A stretch of 64,000 bases of DNA from the NCBI GenBank assembly GCA_964291335.2, contig OZ219748.1, positions 1,674,001 through 1,738,000 on the forward strand, written 5' to 3'. The translations under genes were made by a program, and so were the position numbers. This DNA is from G964291335 sp964291335. Its GTDB lineage: Bacteria; Chloroflexota; Dehalococcoidia; Lucifugimonadales; UBA3495. Positions 45,631 through 54,118 of this stretch are shown here, piece after piece. Each line of letters opens with the position of its first letter. Within the stretch, counting starts at the first letter, position 1. Under the pieces are notes generated by a model. The model worked only from the letters and a program-made list of their open reading frames with translations, did no database searches and was not told the DNA's origin.

Positions 45631-46104
45631 TTGCCCCAAGAATTGACTGGAGATATGAACGGACGAGGCCTGCGTGTAGGGGTGGTGGTGGCCCGTTTCA
45701 ACGATTTGGTTACACGGCAGTTGCTGACCGGGGCCCTGGAAACCCTGCAGCGTTGCGGAGTGAGAGATTCAGACGTGAGCGTGGCCCATGTTCCCGGCTC
45801 TTTTGAGTTGCCGGTGGTAGCCAAAGCCCTGGCCCAGACCGGCCGGTACGACGCAGTGATTTGCCTGGGCGCCGTAATCCGGGGGGAGACCGACCATTAC
45901 GAAATGGTGGCCGGTCAGTCAGCCGGCGGCATTGCCTCGGTGGCCCTGGAAACGGGAGTGCCGGCAATCTTTGGCGTTTTGACCGCAGATAATATGGACC
46001 AGGCCATTAACCGGGCCGGCGGCAAGTCGGGAAATATCGGCGCCAACGCCGCCCTGGCCGCCGTGGAAACCGCCCGGCTGGTGCAGTCAATAAGGACCGG
46101 TTAG
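45631..46104 (+). CDS. ribH: 6,7-dimethyl-8-ribityllumazine synthase
   Basis: 157 residues from TTG 45631, which follows GGAGAGGATAAG; ATG 45655 is the alternative start. Family blocks are intact: VVVARFNDLVTRQLL, VPGSFELPVVAKAL, GAVIRGETDHYEMV (catalytic His in TDHYE) and FGVLTADNMDQAINRAG. The enzyme condenses the ribityl-pyrimidine with dihydroxybutanone phosphate to make the riboflavin precursor. No other rib genes are nearby. Stop is four bases before the LLM gene, so they are probably co-transcribed; riboflavin supply and a flavin enzyme form a sensible pair. Confidence 0.95.
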   Translation: MPQELTGDMNGRGLRVGVVVARFNDLVTRQLLTGALETLQRCGVRDSDVSVAHVPGSFELPVVAKALAQTGRYDAVICLGAVIRGETDHYEMVAGQSAGGIASVALETGVPAIFGVLTADNMDQAINRAGGKSGNIGANAALAAVETARLVQSIRTG

Positions 46105-46108
46105 GAAT

Positions 46109-47026
46109 ATGCGCTTTGGCGTTACCATCCCCAATAACTGGGGCATTGCAGACGTACAGCAGGTGCTGGCCTTTGGCCCCCTGGCCGAGGAACTGGGGTA
46201 TGCTTCGGTCTGGGTGATGGATCACTTGTTCAACAACGGTTACATTCGCGAGCGGATGGACAACCGCCCCTACTATCACCCTCTGGCGACCCTTTCCTAC
46301 CTGGCCGCTACCACGCAGCGGGTTTTGCTGGGCACTTCGGTGCTGGTATTGCCCTACCATAACCCCGTAGCCCTTGCCAAGTACACCGCCACCCTGGACC
46401 AAATGTCCGGCGGCCGGGTTACCCTGGGCGTCGGCGTGGGGGCAATGCCCGAAGAGTTCGCCGCCCTGGGCATACCAATGGCGGAGCGGGGTTCCCGAAC
46501 TGATGAAAGCATTCGGCTGCTGAAGGAACTATGGACCCGGGAAGCCCCCAGCTATCACAGCCGGCGCTGGCGCTTCTCCGACCTCCGTTTTTCACCCAAA
46601 CCGGCACAGCAGCCCCACATTCCCCTGTGGATTGGCGGCGCCAGCCCCGGCGCCCAGCGCCGCGCCGCCCGCCTGGGCGACGGCTGGCACCCCTCCGGCC
46701 TGACCCCGGAAGAGTACGCCGCCGGACGGCAGCAAGTGCGGGATTTGGCCCAGGCCGCCGGCCGGAATCCGGACTCCCTGACAATGTCCGCCAGAGTGGA
46801 AGTTGACGCTGCCGCCGGGCCCGCCAGCCCGCAAGCAGCTGACCGGGCCCGAATCTCCGGCGCCGATTTCTCCCAGGCAGCGCGCACCATCGCCGCCTAT
46901 CGGAACGCCGGAGTAGAGCATCTGACGCTGGCCTTGAACACCGGCGACGTGGCGCGCATCAGAGAGTTAATGGAAAGTTTCGCCGAAACCGTGCTTCCTC
47001 AATTCCAGCCACCGCCTAAACATTGA
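46109..47026 (+). CDS. LLM-class (luciferase-like) oxidoreductase, probably F420- or FMN-dependent
   Basis: 305 residues. The TIM-barrel starts MRFGVTIPNNWG, followed by LAEELGYASVWVMDHLF and the later LGTSVLVLPYHNPVALAK and GGRVTLGVGVG blocks. C-terminal IPLWIGGASPGAQRRAARLG is typical of the LLM superfamily. Cofactor and substrate are not readable; the AxxGxxDGW-type ARLGDGWHP occurs in F420 members. The last 11 bases overlap the end of the convergent ychF gene. Confidence 0.85.
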   Translation: MRFGVTIPNNWGIADVQQVLAFGPLAEELGYASVWVMDHLFNNGYIRERMDNRPYYHPLATLSYLAATTQRVLLGTSVLVLPYHNPVALAKYTATLDQMSGGRVTLGVGVGAMPEEFAALGIPMAERGSRTDESIRLLKELWTREAPSYHSRRWRFSDLRFSPKPAQQPHIPLWIGGASPGAQRRAARLGDGWHPSGLTPEEYAAGRQQVRDLAQAAGRNPDSLTMSARVEVDAAAGPASPQAADRARISGADFSQAARTIAAYRNAGVEHLTLALNTGDVARIRELMESFAETVLPQFQPPPKH

Positions 47027-48101
47027 CCAGAAAGTTGATAACGTCTCCGTCCTGCACCTGGTAAGTCTTGCCCTCAGAGCGAAGAGAACCCTCCTTGCGC
47101 CCCTGGGCAATACTGCCGCAGCGGCGCAAATCCTCATAGGGAATTACTTCAGCCCGGATGAACCCACGGTGGAAATCGGTGTGGATGGTAGCAGCCGCAT
47201 CCTGGGCGGCCATCCCACGGGGGATGCTCCAGGCCCGTACCTCGTCCGGCCCCACGGTCAGGAAGGACACCAGCCCCAGGGTACGGTAACTGAGCCCGAT
47301 AACCCGGGACATGGCCGACTCAGGCAAGTTCAAGTCAGCGCGAAACTCCTTAGCTTCAGCATCGGGCAGCAACGCCAACTCCGCTTCCAGACCGGCGCTC
47401 AGGCACACCTGCTCCAGGCCGGCCGCCTCGGGAAGGCCCAGCTCCTCCAGCGATGGTTCAGGCCCATCCTCGCCGGTATTGAAGGCCACCATCACCGGCT
47501 TCCCGGTCAGCAGCTGGTAATTAGCCAGCACGGCGGTTTCCGAGCTGCTCAATTGCTGATACCGCACCGGCCGGCCGTCCTCCAAACCCTGCCGCGCCAG
47601 GCGCACCGCTTCCAGTTGGCGGGTCAGCGCCGGTCTTTCTGCCGGCTTGGCCTTGTTCATCCCCCCTTCCAGCCGTTCCGCCGCCCGCTCCATCACCTCC
47701 AGGTCAGCGAAAGTTAATTCACCCAGCATCGCCGCCAGATCCCTGGCCGGCTCCACCGTTTCCAGCGGGTGCGCCACCGCCGGGTTGTCAAAGGCGCGGA
47801 CAACCACCAGGAAAGCGTCGGCGCTCTGTAGAATGTTGCGATACTTCCCGCCAATGCCCTGCGACCTCGCCAGTGCCTCCGGGCCGGGCAAATCCCAATA
47901 TTTAATCTCCGCAGGCACTACCTTGCGTGGTTTATACATCCGGGCCAGCTCGTCCAGACGCGGGTCGGGAACCTTCACGACCCCCAGGTGCATTTCAGTG
48001 GCCGACCCGCTGGCCCCGCTGGTATCCGCATGGCCGGCGGTCAAGGCATTAAAAACGGTGGTTTTGCCCGATTGGGGCAGGCCGATAATTCCAATGTCCA
48101 T
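47016..48101 (-). CDS. ychF: YchF/OLA1 ribosome-binding ATPase
   Basis: 361 residues. The P-loop is PQSGKTTVFNAL near the N terminus and the switch regions follow. In place of the GTPase NKxD motif it has FNTGED, matching the altered nucleotide specificity (ATP over GTP) of YchF. The C-terminal TGS-like domain ends SEGKTYQVQDGDVINFLVNV. A helical coiled-coil insertion lies near 130-190. The protein binds ribosomes and responds to redox state. Confidence 0.94.
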   Translation of the reverse strand: MDIGIIGLPQSGKTTVFNALTAGHADTSGASGSATEMHLGVVKVPDPRLDELARMYKPRKVVPAEIKYWDLPGPEALARSQGIGGKYRNILQSADAFLVVVRAFDNPAVAHPLETVEPARDLAAMLGELTFADLEVMERAAERLEGGMNKAKPAERPALTRQLEAVRLARQGLEDGRPVRYQQLSSSETAVLANYQLLTGKPVMVAFNTGEDGPEPSLEELGLPEAAGLEQVCLSAGLEAELALLPDAEAKEFRADLNLPESAMSRVIGLSYRTLGLVSFLTVGPDEVRAWSIPRGMAAQDAAATIHTDFHRGFIRAEVIPYEDLRRCGSIAQGRKEGSLRSEGKTYQVQDGDVINFLVNV

Positions 48102-48172
48102 AGGCTTTTAATTCCCTGCTGAATACCGGCGCGGCGGCTGTAACGGCTAACTGGGTCAGCCCTTCACTCCCC

Positions 48173-49345
48173 CTAATCCCGGGCCAGCACAATCGTTCCG
48201 GTAGAAGAGAGGGAGCCGCCGGTGCCGTTCACCAGGGAAATCCGGGGACAGTCGCCGCCGTCCCTTGCCTTTACCTGCCGGTCGCCGCACTCCCCCCGCA
48301 GTTGGCGCACTGCTTCCACCAGCAGAAAACTGCCGTACATCCCCGGGTGGGTGTAAGAAAGCCCGCCGCCGCTGGTGTTCAACGGGAAATCGCCGCCCGG
48401 CGCCGTCCTTTGCCCGGCCACGAAATCCGGCGCCTCCCCCGCCCCGCAGAAACCCAGCCCCTCCAGCGACAGCATCACCGTGTAGGTAAAAGAGTCGTAA
48501 ATCATCGTCAGGTCAATATCGGCATGGGCAATGCCGGCCCGCTCCAGCGCAGCCGGGCCGGTCTCCCGCGCGATCAGCGAAGTGAACGAGGGCATCTGGC
48601 TGATAATATTATGGTCATGTCCCTCGGCGGCCCCCAGCAGCCAGACCGGAGCCTTGCGGCAGTTGGCGGCCTTTTCCGCCGTGGTTACCACGATAGCCGC
48701 CCCCGAATCGGTAACCAGGCAGCAATCCAGAAGATGAAACGGCCAGGATACCCAGCGGGAATTGTGGTAGTCGTCAAAAGTCATGGGCGTATCGTGCATC
48801 ACCGCTTTGGGGTTAAGGTTGGCCCATTTGCGGGTAGAAACGGCAATTTCAGCCATCGCCTGGCGGGTGCGTTCCTCCCCGTATTCGTGCATATAGCGAG
48901 TGCAGGCCATCGAATAATTTATCGGCTGTCCAATCAGCCCGTAAGGGCTTTCGTATTGGGCTGCCGGCAGGTTAGGGTCGGCCGGCACCCGCGCCCGGGC
49001 AGAACGCCCCGCCTGCCCGTGGGTAATCAACACCGTGTCGCAGTACCCGGCCCGGATGGCGGCGGCGGCGTGCGCCACATGAATCACAAAAGACGACCCG
49101 CCAACGGAGGTGTTGTCCGTAAAGCCGGGCTGAATGCCCAGGTATTCGGCGGTAGCCAGAGTAGAGAAGCCGGCCGTCAGCAGCCCATTGACCTCGGCTT
49201 TGGCGATGCCGGCGTCCTCCAGGGCGTTACAGGCCGCCTCTGCGTGGTGCTGCAAAGACGATTTGCCGGGCACCGTACCCATCGCATCAGATTCGGCTAC
49301 TCCGACCAGGGCAATGTCCCGTTGACGGTTAGCGGTTGAAGCCAT
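48173..49345 (-). CDS. SCP-x/thiolase-like protein lacking the nucleophilic Cys
   Basis: 390 residues behind AAGGAAGG. It has the thiolase fold: N-terminal IALVGVAESDAMG and C-terminal LNTSGGGLSYTHPGMYGSF, equivalent to the GGxxxxGHPxGxxG loop of thiolases. At the usual Cys position near residue 82 I read SVGGSSFVIHVAHA, without cysteine. Such proteins, often annotated as lipid-transfer or thiolase-like, are frequently encoded with a DUF35 OB-fold partner and act in steroid or hydrocarbon breakdown. No DUF35 gene lies next to it here. Confidence 0.8.
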   Translation of the reverse strand: MASTANRQRDIALVGVAESDAMGTVPGKSSLQHHAEAACNALEDAGIAKAEVNGLLTAGFSTLATAEYLGIQPGFTDNTSVGGSSFVIHVAHAAAAIRAGYCDTVLITHGQAGRSARARVPADPNLPAAQYESPYGLIGQPINYSMACTRYMHEYGEERTRQAMAEIAVSTRKWANLNPKAVMHDTPMTFDDYHNSRWVSWPFHLLDCCLVTDSGAAIVVTTAEKAANCRKAPVWLLGAAEGHDHNIISQMPSFTSLIARETGPAALERAGIAHADIDLTMIYDSFTYTVMLSLEGLGFCGAGEAPDFVAGQRTAPGGDFPLNTSGGGLSYTHPGMYGSFLLVEAVRQLRGECGDRQVKARDGGDCPRISLVNGTGGSLSSTGTIVLARD

Positions 49346-49597
49346 TTCCTTACCTTCCTTCTGCGCCGGCGGCCCTGCTCCGGCAGCGGTGGCCTTCCGG
49401 CCTTTGCCAGGATGTTACACTAATTGGCAGGAAATGAACAATCCTTGAAGCCCATTGGCCCTGCCGGCCGGAGTCCCGACTCGTTGGCCCGAAAATGGTA
49501 AAATCAGGTCTGGAGCTTCAGCGCCTTTCAGACGAAGCAATGCCGGCCGCGGCGCCGCCCCGAATATCCGGCCCGACCGCGCCCCGCGAGGACGTAT

Positions 49598-50158
49598 ATG
49601 CCCCGTAACTTCTGGATGATTACCTGCAACGAAGAGAACTTTAACATATCACGGGCCCTGAACTTCTCCAGGCAGGGGTTGAAGTCCGAGTACCGCCGCA
49701 AGGTGCAGCGCGTGGAAAAGGACGACCGGCTGCTCTATTACGTCTTTGGCATCCGCAAGTTTACCGCCACCGCCACGGTAACCGCCCCCTACCAGGAAGT
49801 GGAATCGCTCACCTGGAGCAGCGAAGGCAAAGCCGCCTGGCCCTACGAAGTCCAAATCAAGCCGGACATAATCCTGGACCGGGAACAGTATGTCACCGCC
49901 GGTCTGTTGGCCCACCGGTTGGACTATATCCGGCGGTGGCCGCCGGAAAACTGGTACATGGCCTTTCAGGGCAACCTGCACCTTTTGCCCAAGGGAGATT
50001 TCTTCCTGATTGAAGAGGAGATGAAGAAGCTCAAGCTGGGCCGAGACTACCAGCGGAACGCCCCTGCCGCTCCGTCGGTACGCCCCCGCAAGTCCCGGCG
50101 AGCCGGCCCGCGCCGGGAAGCCCCGGCCAGGGCTGACGCCAGCCCGGCCGAACCCTGA
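49598..50158 (+). CDS. EVE-domain protein
   Basis: 186 residues behind GCGAGGA. The N terminus FWMITCNEENFNIS and the later WPYEVQIKPDIILD are typical of the EVE (PUA-like) fold, which binds modified bases in DNA or RNA. Residues about 45-60 (RLLYYVFGIRKFTATATV) fit a beta strand with the modified-base pocket. The C-terminal 40 residues are Arg/Pro/Ala-rich (RPRKSRRAGPRREAPARAD), a possible nucleic-acid tail. EVE proteins are often linked with restriction systems, but here the neighbours are housekeeping genes. Confidence 0.8.
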   Translation: MPRNFWMITCNEENFNISRALNFSRQGLKSEYRRKVQRVEKDDRLLYYVFGIRKFTATATVTAPYQEVESLTWSSEGKAAWPYEVQIKPDIILDREQYVTAGLLAHRLDYIRRWPPENWYMAFQGNLHLLPKGDFFLIEEEMKKLKLGRDYQRNAPAAPSVRPRKSRRAGPRREAPARADASPAEP

Positions 50159-50191
50159 CCCGGCCCGAGAGTCCCCGGAGTGGGGCCGCCT

Positions 50192-51361
50192 TCAACCCGG
50201 GCCGGCGGCTCCGGCGCGCTCCGGTTCCAGGGCCTGCCCGATTTCTGCCAACACCTCCGGGTCTTCTTCCCGGGCTTTTGCCCCCCTCAAGGCCGACCGG
50301 GCCGCTGCGCCGCCAATCTCGCCCAGAGCCCAGGCGGCATGGCTTCTTACCAACGGCGTCCCTTCCCTCAGGGCGGCCGCCAGGGCCGGGACCGTGGCGG
50401 CATCCTTAAGGTTGCCCAAGGCAACGCAGGCATTCCTTTGCAGCCCTTCCCGCCGCGCCCGCAGTATCGGCTTACCCCGAAACCGCTCCCGGAAAGCAGC
50501 ATCGGTAAGCTCCAGCAGTTCCACCAGGTCGGCCCTCGACAGCCCCGGCGCAGCAAAACCGGGTTCAGCCGTTGGCCGCGCCTTGCGGTTAACCGGACAA
50601 ACCTCCTGGCATATGTCGCAGCCGAAGACCCAATTCAGCATTAACGGCCTTAACTCACGGGGAATTGGCCCCCGGTGCTCGATGGTCAAGTACGAAATGC
50701 AGCGGGCGTTGTCAATTACATAAGGAGCAACGATCGCCCCCGTCGGGCAGGCGTCAATACAGCGGACGCAACTCCCGCAGGTCTTCCGCAAGGGAGCATC
50801 CGGTTCCAGCGTCAGGTCGGTAATCACCTGTCCCAGAAAAACCCACGAACCCAACCCCCCGGTAAGAATGTTGGTGTTCTTGCCGAACCAGCCCAGCCCG
50901 GCGCGGGCCGCCGCCGCCCGGTCCAGCATCGGCCCGTCATCCACATACCAGCGCGCCTTTACGCTATGGCCCAGGCGGGCCGTCAGAACCTGCACATAAT
51001 CCCGCATCCGGCGTTTCATCACCCGATGGTAGTCGCGGCCCCGGGCATAGCGGGCGATTTTGCCCGTTGCCCCCGGCGCCTCCGCCGCGTCGTCCGGATC
51101 CCGGGTAAAGTAGTTGCTGGCCAGGCAGATGATTGACCGCGCCTCCGGCAGCAACTCCCGGGGCCGGGTTCCCCGGCAGACCCGCGACTCGGTGTACCAG
51201 GCCAGGCCGTCCATCAACCCCTCCCGGATTCGGGCCAGCGCAATCTCCCGCTCGGCGGCGAATTCGTCAGCCCCGGCAATGCGCGCCAGGTCAAACCCGC
51301 ACTCCAGGGCGCACTCCTTGACCAGGGCCGTAACGTCCGACCCGGCGGCGGTCGGGTTCAC
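50192..51361 (-). CDS. queG: Epoxyqueuosine reductase
   Basis: 389 residues. The corrinoid-binding region is followed by two 4Fe-4S motifs: CGSCVRCIDACPTGA and FGCDICQEVCPVN. The central YVDDGPMLDRAAAARAGLGW and GKNTNILTGGLGSWVFLGQV are diagnostic of QueG. The C-terminal part holds HEAT-like repeats (ACVALGNLKDAATVPALAAA). It reduces epoxyqueuosine to queuosine in tRNA. ATG 51361 overlaps the stop of the dCTP-deaminase-like gene as ATGA, so the two are translationally coupled. Confidence 0.94.
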   Translation of the reverse strand: MNPTAAGSDVTALVKECALECGFDLARIAGADEFAAEREIALARIREGLMDGLAWYTESRVCRGTRPRELLPEARSIICLASNYFTRDPDDAAEAPGATGKIARYARGRDYHRVMKRRMRDYVQVLTARLGHSVKARWYVDDGPMLDRAAAARAGLGWFGKNTNILTGGLGSWVFLGQVITDLTLEPDAPLRKTCGSCVRCIDACPTGAIVAPYVIDNARCISYLTIEHRGPIPRELRPLMLNWVFGCDICQEVCPVNRKARPTAEPGFAAPGLSRADLVELLELTDAAFRERFRGKPILRARREGLQRNACVALGNLKDAATVPALAAALREGTPLVRSHAAWALGEIGGAAARSALRGAKAREEDPEVLAEIGQALEPERAGAAGPG

Positions 51362-51888
51362 CGGTTCCCCCCCTGATACCGGCCGGAATAGCCCGGTTCC
51401 GCCCGCCCGGCCAGCGGAAAGAAGACCAACTGCATCAGCCTGACCCCCGGCTGCAGCAAGTGCCCGTGGGGGTTATGCACCGTGAGCAGCGCTTGTGAGC
51501 GGCCCTGGTATCCGGCATCCCAGACGGCGGTGTGCAGGCTGACCCCGCAGCGCAGCAGGCTGGAACGGGGGCGCCCCAGGGCCATCAGGTTCAGCGGCAG
51601 GTTAACCCATTCGTTGAAGGTAACCAGGTACGCCCCCGGCGCCAGGTGCAGCCAGCCGTCGGCCTCAACCGGCCAAGGCCGGGTTCCCGGAAGCCGGCGG
51701 CGGTCGTCATCCCGCCCCAGTTCGCCCGGCCTATCAAATTCGGCCACCGCGCCAAGGGTCAGGTCCACGCCATTGGGCTGGAGCTGCTCCGACAGGGAAG
51801 AAAACCCTTCCAGCAATGGAAGCTGCCCGGTATCGCCGGCAATAATCAGTTGACGGATACTCTCCCGGTCCAGGGCGCCGTTCTTCAA
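51358..51888 (-). CDS. dCTP deaminase/dUTPase-family protein
   Basis: About 176 residues. I chose TTG 51888 because GAGGGG stands just upstream; TTG 51900 is the other option. The trimeric dUTPase-like fold is recognised from LQPNGVDLTLG, the phosphate-binding GRPRSSLLRCGV (compare RSSLARLGL), and AVWDAGYQGRSQALLTVHN (compare IDPGFxGxxTLEL). The family removes dUTP or deaminates dCTP to keep uracil out of DNA. Which activity applies is not clear. A 13-bp tandem repeat (CAAACACTGCGGC, 51898-51923) lies at its 5' end. Confidence 0.82.
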   Translation of the reverse strand: MKNGALDRESIRQLIIAGDTGQLPLLEGFSSLSEQLQPNGVDLTLGAVAEFDRPGELGRDDDRRRLPGTRPWPVEADGWLHLAPGAYLVTFNEWVNLPLNLMALGRPRSSLLRCGVSLHTAVWDAGYQGRSQALLTVHNPHGHLLQPGVRLMQLVFFPLAGRAEPGYSGRYQGGNR

Positions 51889-51920
51889 GTTACCCCTCAA
51901 ACACTGCGGCCAAACACTGC

Positions 51921-51957
51921 GGCACGGAGGGCCGACGGTCGCCGGGCCCTCCGTGCC
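51921..51957 (-). terminator. Terminator-like hairpin after groEL
   Basis: GGCACGGAGGGC (51921-51932) pairs exactly with 51946-51957 around a 13-base loop. It lies about 60 bases after the groEL stop on the minus strand and just before the dCTP-deaminase-like gene. No clear T-run follows. Confidence 0.6.
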
Positions 51958-52016
51958 GGTTTCAAGTAAACCCCCGCTCCGGAAACGGGCTGCCGTTTTG
52001 CCGGCGGCAGCAATGC

Positions 52017-53642
52017 CTAGTCGTGCATAAAGTCCTGCACGTCGGCCGGCAGCGGAGTATGCACCGGAATCTCGGCGACGGCCACCTGGGTGGTCAGCAG
52101 CATCCCGGCAATGCTGCCGGCGTTTTGCAGGGCGGAACGGGTTACTTTGGCCGGGTCGATGATTCCTGCCGGCATCAGGTTGGTATATTCACCATTCTCC
52201 GCATCGAAACCCCAGTCATCCTCCCCCTGCCGCACATGCTCCAGCACCACCTGCCCCGGGTAGCCGGCATTATCGGCAATCAACTGCAGCGGGGCCGAAA
52301 GCGCCTCCCGCACCAGCCGGGCGCCCAGCGCCTCCTCCCCGGCGAGGCCCTGCTCCAGCGCCGCCAGCGCCGGCTCGGCCCGGATCAGCGTTACGCCGCC
52401 GCCGGGGACAATCCCCTCCTCCACGGCGGCCCGGGTGGCGGACAGCGCATCCTCGGTACGCGACTTGCGCTCATTCAGCTCCGGCTCCGTTGCCGCGCCC
52501 ACCCGAATCACCGCCACGCCCCCCACCAGCGCCGCCAGCCGCTCCTGCAGCTTCTCCCGGTCATAATCCGAGGTGGTCTCCTCCGCCTGCACCCGAATCT
52601 GGGCAACCCGCCCCGCCACCGCGTCCGCCGCGCCACGGCCCTCAACGATGGTGGTTTCTTCCTTCAGCGCCAGCAGCCGCCGGGCCGAACCCAGGTGGGC
52701 AATCTCCACCCCATCCAGGCTCAGGCCGGTGTCGGCGCTGATGACCGTCGCCCCGGTCAGCGCCGCAACGTCTTCCAGCAAAGCCTTCCGGCGGTCGCCA
52801 AAACCGGGCGCCTTCACCGCCACGCAGTTCAGCGTACCCCGCAGTTTGTTGACCACCAGCGTAGCCAGCGCCTCCCCTTCCACCTCCTCGGCAATGATGG
52901 CCAGCGGACGCCCCCCGGCTTGCGTTACCTTCTCCAGCGTCGGAACAATATCATTGACCGAGGTTATCTTCCCGTCGGTTATCAGAATCAGCGGTTCTTC
53001 CAGGCTCACTTCCATCCGCTGGGCATCAGTTACAAAGTGCGGCGACAGGTAGCCCCGGTCCAGGCGCATCCCTTCCACAAAATCCAGTTCATCGCTTATG
53101 CTCTTGGACTCTTCAACGGTGATTACCCCCTCCCGCCCCACTTTATCCATCGCCTCGGCAATCAGTTCGGCAATGCCTTCTTCGTGGGCCGAAAGGGCCG
53201 CCACCCGGGCCACCTGTTCCCGGTTCTCCACCGGAATGGCGAGCTGGTCCAGCTCCTGCACCACCGCCTTCACCGCCCGGTCAATCCCCGACTTGAGGGT
53301 CATCCCGCTGGCGCCGGCCGCTATATTCATAAAGCCCTGCCGCACCATGGCCCGGGCCAGCACTACCGAGGTGGTGGTTCCATCGCCTACCACGTCATTG
53401 GTCTTGGCCGCCGCCTCCTTAACCAGCTGCGCGCCCATGTTCTCGTACACGTCGGGCAGCTCAATCTCTTTGGCAATGGTAACCCCATCGCTGCAAACCA
53501 CCGGCAGCGACCACATCCGGTTCAGCAGCACATTCCGGCCGCTGGGGCCCAGGGTAATCCCCACCACCCGGCCCAGTTCATCCACCCCGCGCATCAGGCT
53601 GGCCCGGGCCTGTTCATCGAAAATCAATTGCTTGTCTGCCAT
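52017..53642 (-). CDS. groL: Chaperonin GroEL, without adjacent groES
   Basis: 541 residues. ATPase residues are intact: GDGTTTSVVLARA and PGGGVTLI, with LGPSGRNVLLNR near the N terminus and AATEPELNERKSR near 385-400. The C terminus ends VHTPLPADVQDFMHD; the usual Gly-Gly-Met repeat tail is absent. groES is normally directly upstream, but upstream here (53643-54118) is non-coding and no groES is found in the window. It may be a second, specialised GroEL copy that uses the GroES of another locus. Confidence 0.93.
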   Translation of the reverse strand: MADKQLIFDEQARASLMRGVDELGRVVGITLGPSGRNVLLNRMWSLPVVCSDGVTIAKEIELPDVYENMGAQLVKEAAAKTNDVVGDGTTTSVVLARAMVRQGFMNIAAGASGMTLKSGIDRAVKAVVQELDQLAIPVENREQVARVAALSAHEEGIAELIAEAMDKVGREGVITVEESKSISDELDFVEGMRLDRGYLSPHFVTDAQRMEVSLEEPLILITDGKITSVNDIVPTLEKVTQAGGRPLAIIAEEVEGEALATLVVNKLRGTLNCVAVKAPGFGDRRKALLEDVAALTGATVISADTGLSLDGVEIAHLGSARRLLALKEETTIVEGRGAADAVAGRVAQIRVQAEETTSDYDREKLQERLAALVGGVAVIRVGAATEPELNERKSRTEDALSATRAAVEEGIVPGGGVTLIRAEPALAALEQGLAGEEALGARLVREALSAPLQLIADNAGYPGQVVLEHVRQGEDDWGFDAENGEYTNLMPAGIIDPAKVTRSALQNAGSIAGMLLTTQVAVAEIPVHTPLPADVQDFMHD

Positions 53643-54118
53643 TCTCTAACCATACCTCCGAGCTTCCCGGGCGCCAGCCCCCGCCGGCTACCCATCGTTT
53701 CGTGTTTGCTTCGGGCCGGCTGCCCGCCGGCTTTACCCCCGGCGAAGCAATCTCCCCTGCCAAAATATTGCGATAGGCCGGGCCGATTGTCAACTATCCC
53801 GGTTCAGCCGGCCATGCTCGGAAGGCCATGCGCCCCTCTCCTGTTTTGCCAACCCCACCCGGTTATGCGGCCGCCAGCGCCCCCTTTGCCCGGTTCCGGA
53901 CGCCGCGCCAAAGCCCGGCCCGCTAGCGCCGGCCGCCCTTGCCGGGTAGTCCCCTCCCTGATTCTCCCTTGCTTCAAGAATCATTATAGAAATCCGCCAT
54001 ACTGCCCTTGACGAGGTATTCCCATGCCGGAAATTATCTGCTAAAATCCGTTGCCGTAGCCTTCCCGGACGGGAGCGGCTGTCTTCGGACAAGGGTAAAA
54101 TCTACGCGAGGTTGAGTT
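53643..54118. other. Intergenic region between groEL and FN3 gene 2
   Basis: 476 bases between divergent genes. The groEL side has GGAGG but no CIRCE element that I can find. The FN3 side holds the conserved promoter block described separately and a GAGGT ribosome site (54108-54112), six bases before ATG 54119. No gene is apparent. Confidence 0.55.
54014..54050 (+). promoter_or_regulatory. Conserved promoter block of FN3 gene 2
   Basis: AGGTATTCCC (54014-54023), GCCGGAA, then TCTGCTAAAATCC with TAAAAT at 54042-54047. The same elements with the same 18-base gap occur in front of FN3 gene 1. TAAAAT stands about 72 bases from ATG 54119 here and 69 in gene 1. A TTGACG at 54008 is too far away (28 bases) to be a normal -35. 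Confidence 0.65.

Noticed and set aside
52023..54011. Open frame of 662 codons on the plus strand across groEL
   Set aside because: It is an exact shadow of groEL with His/Arg/Pro-rich low-complexity translation.
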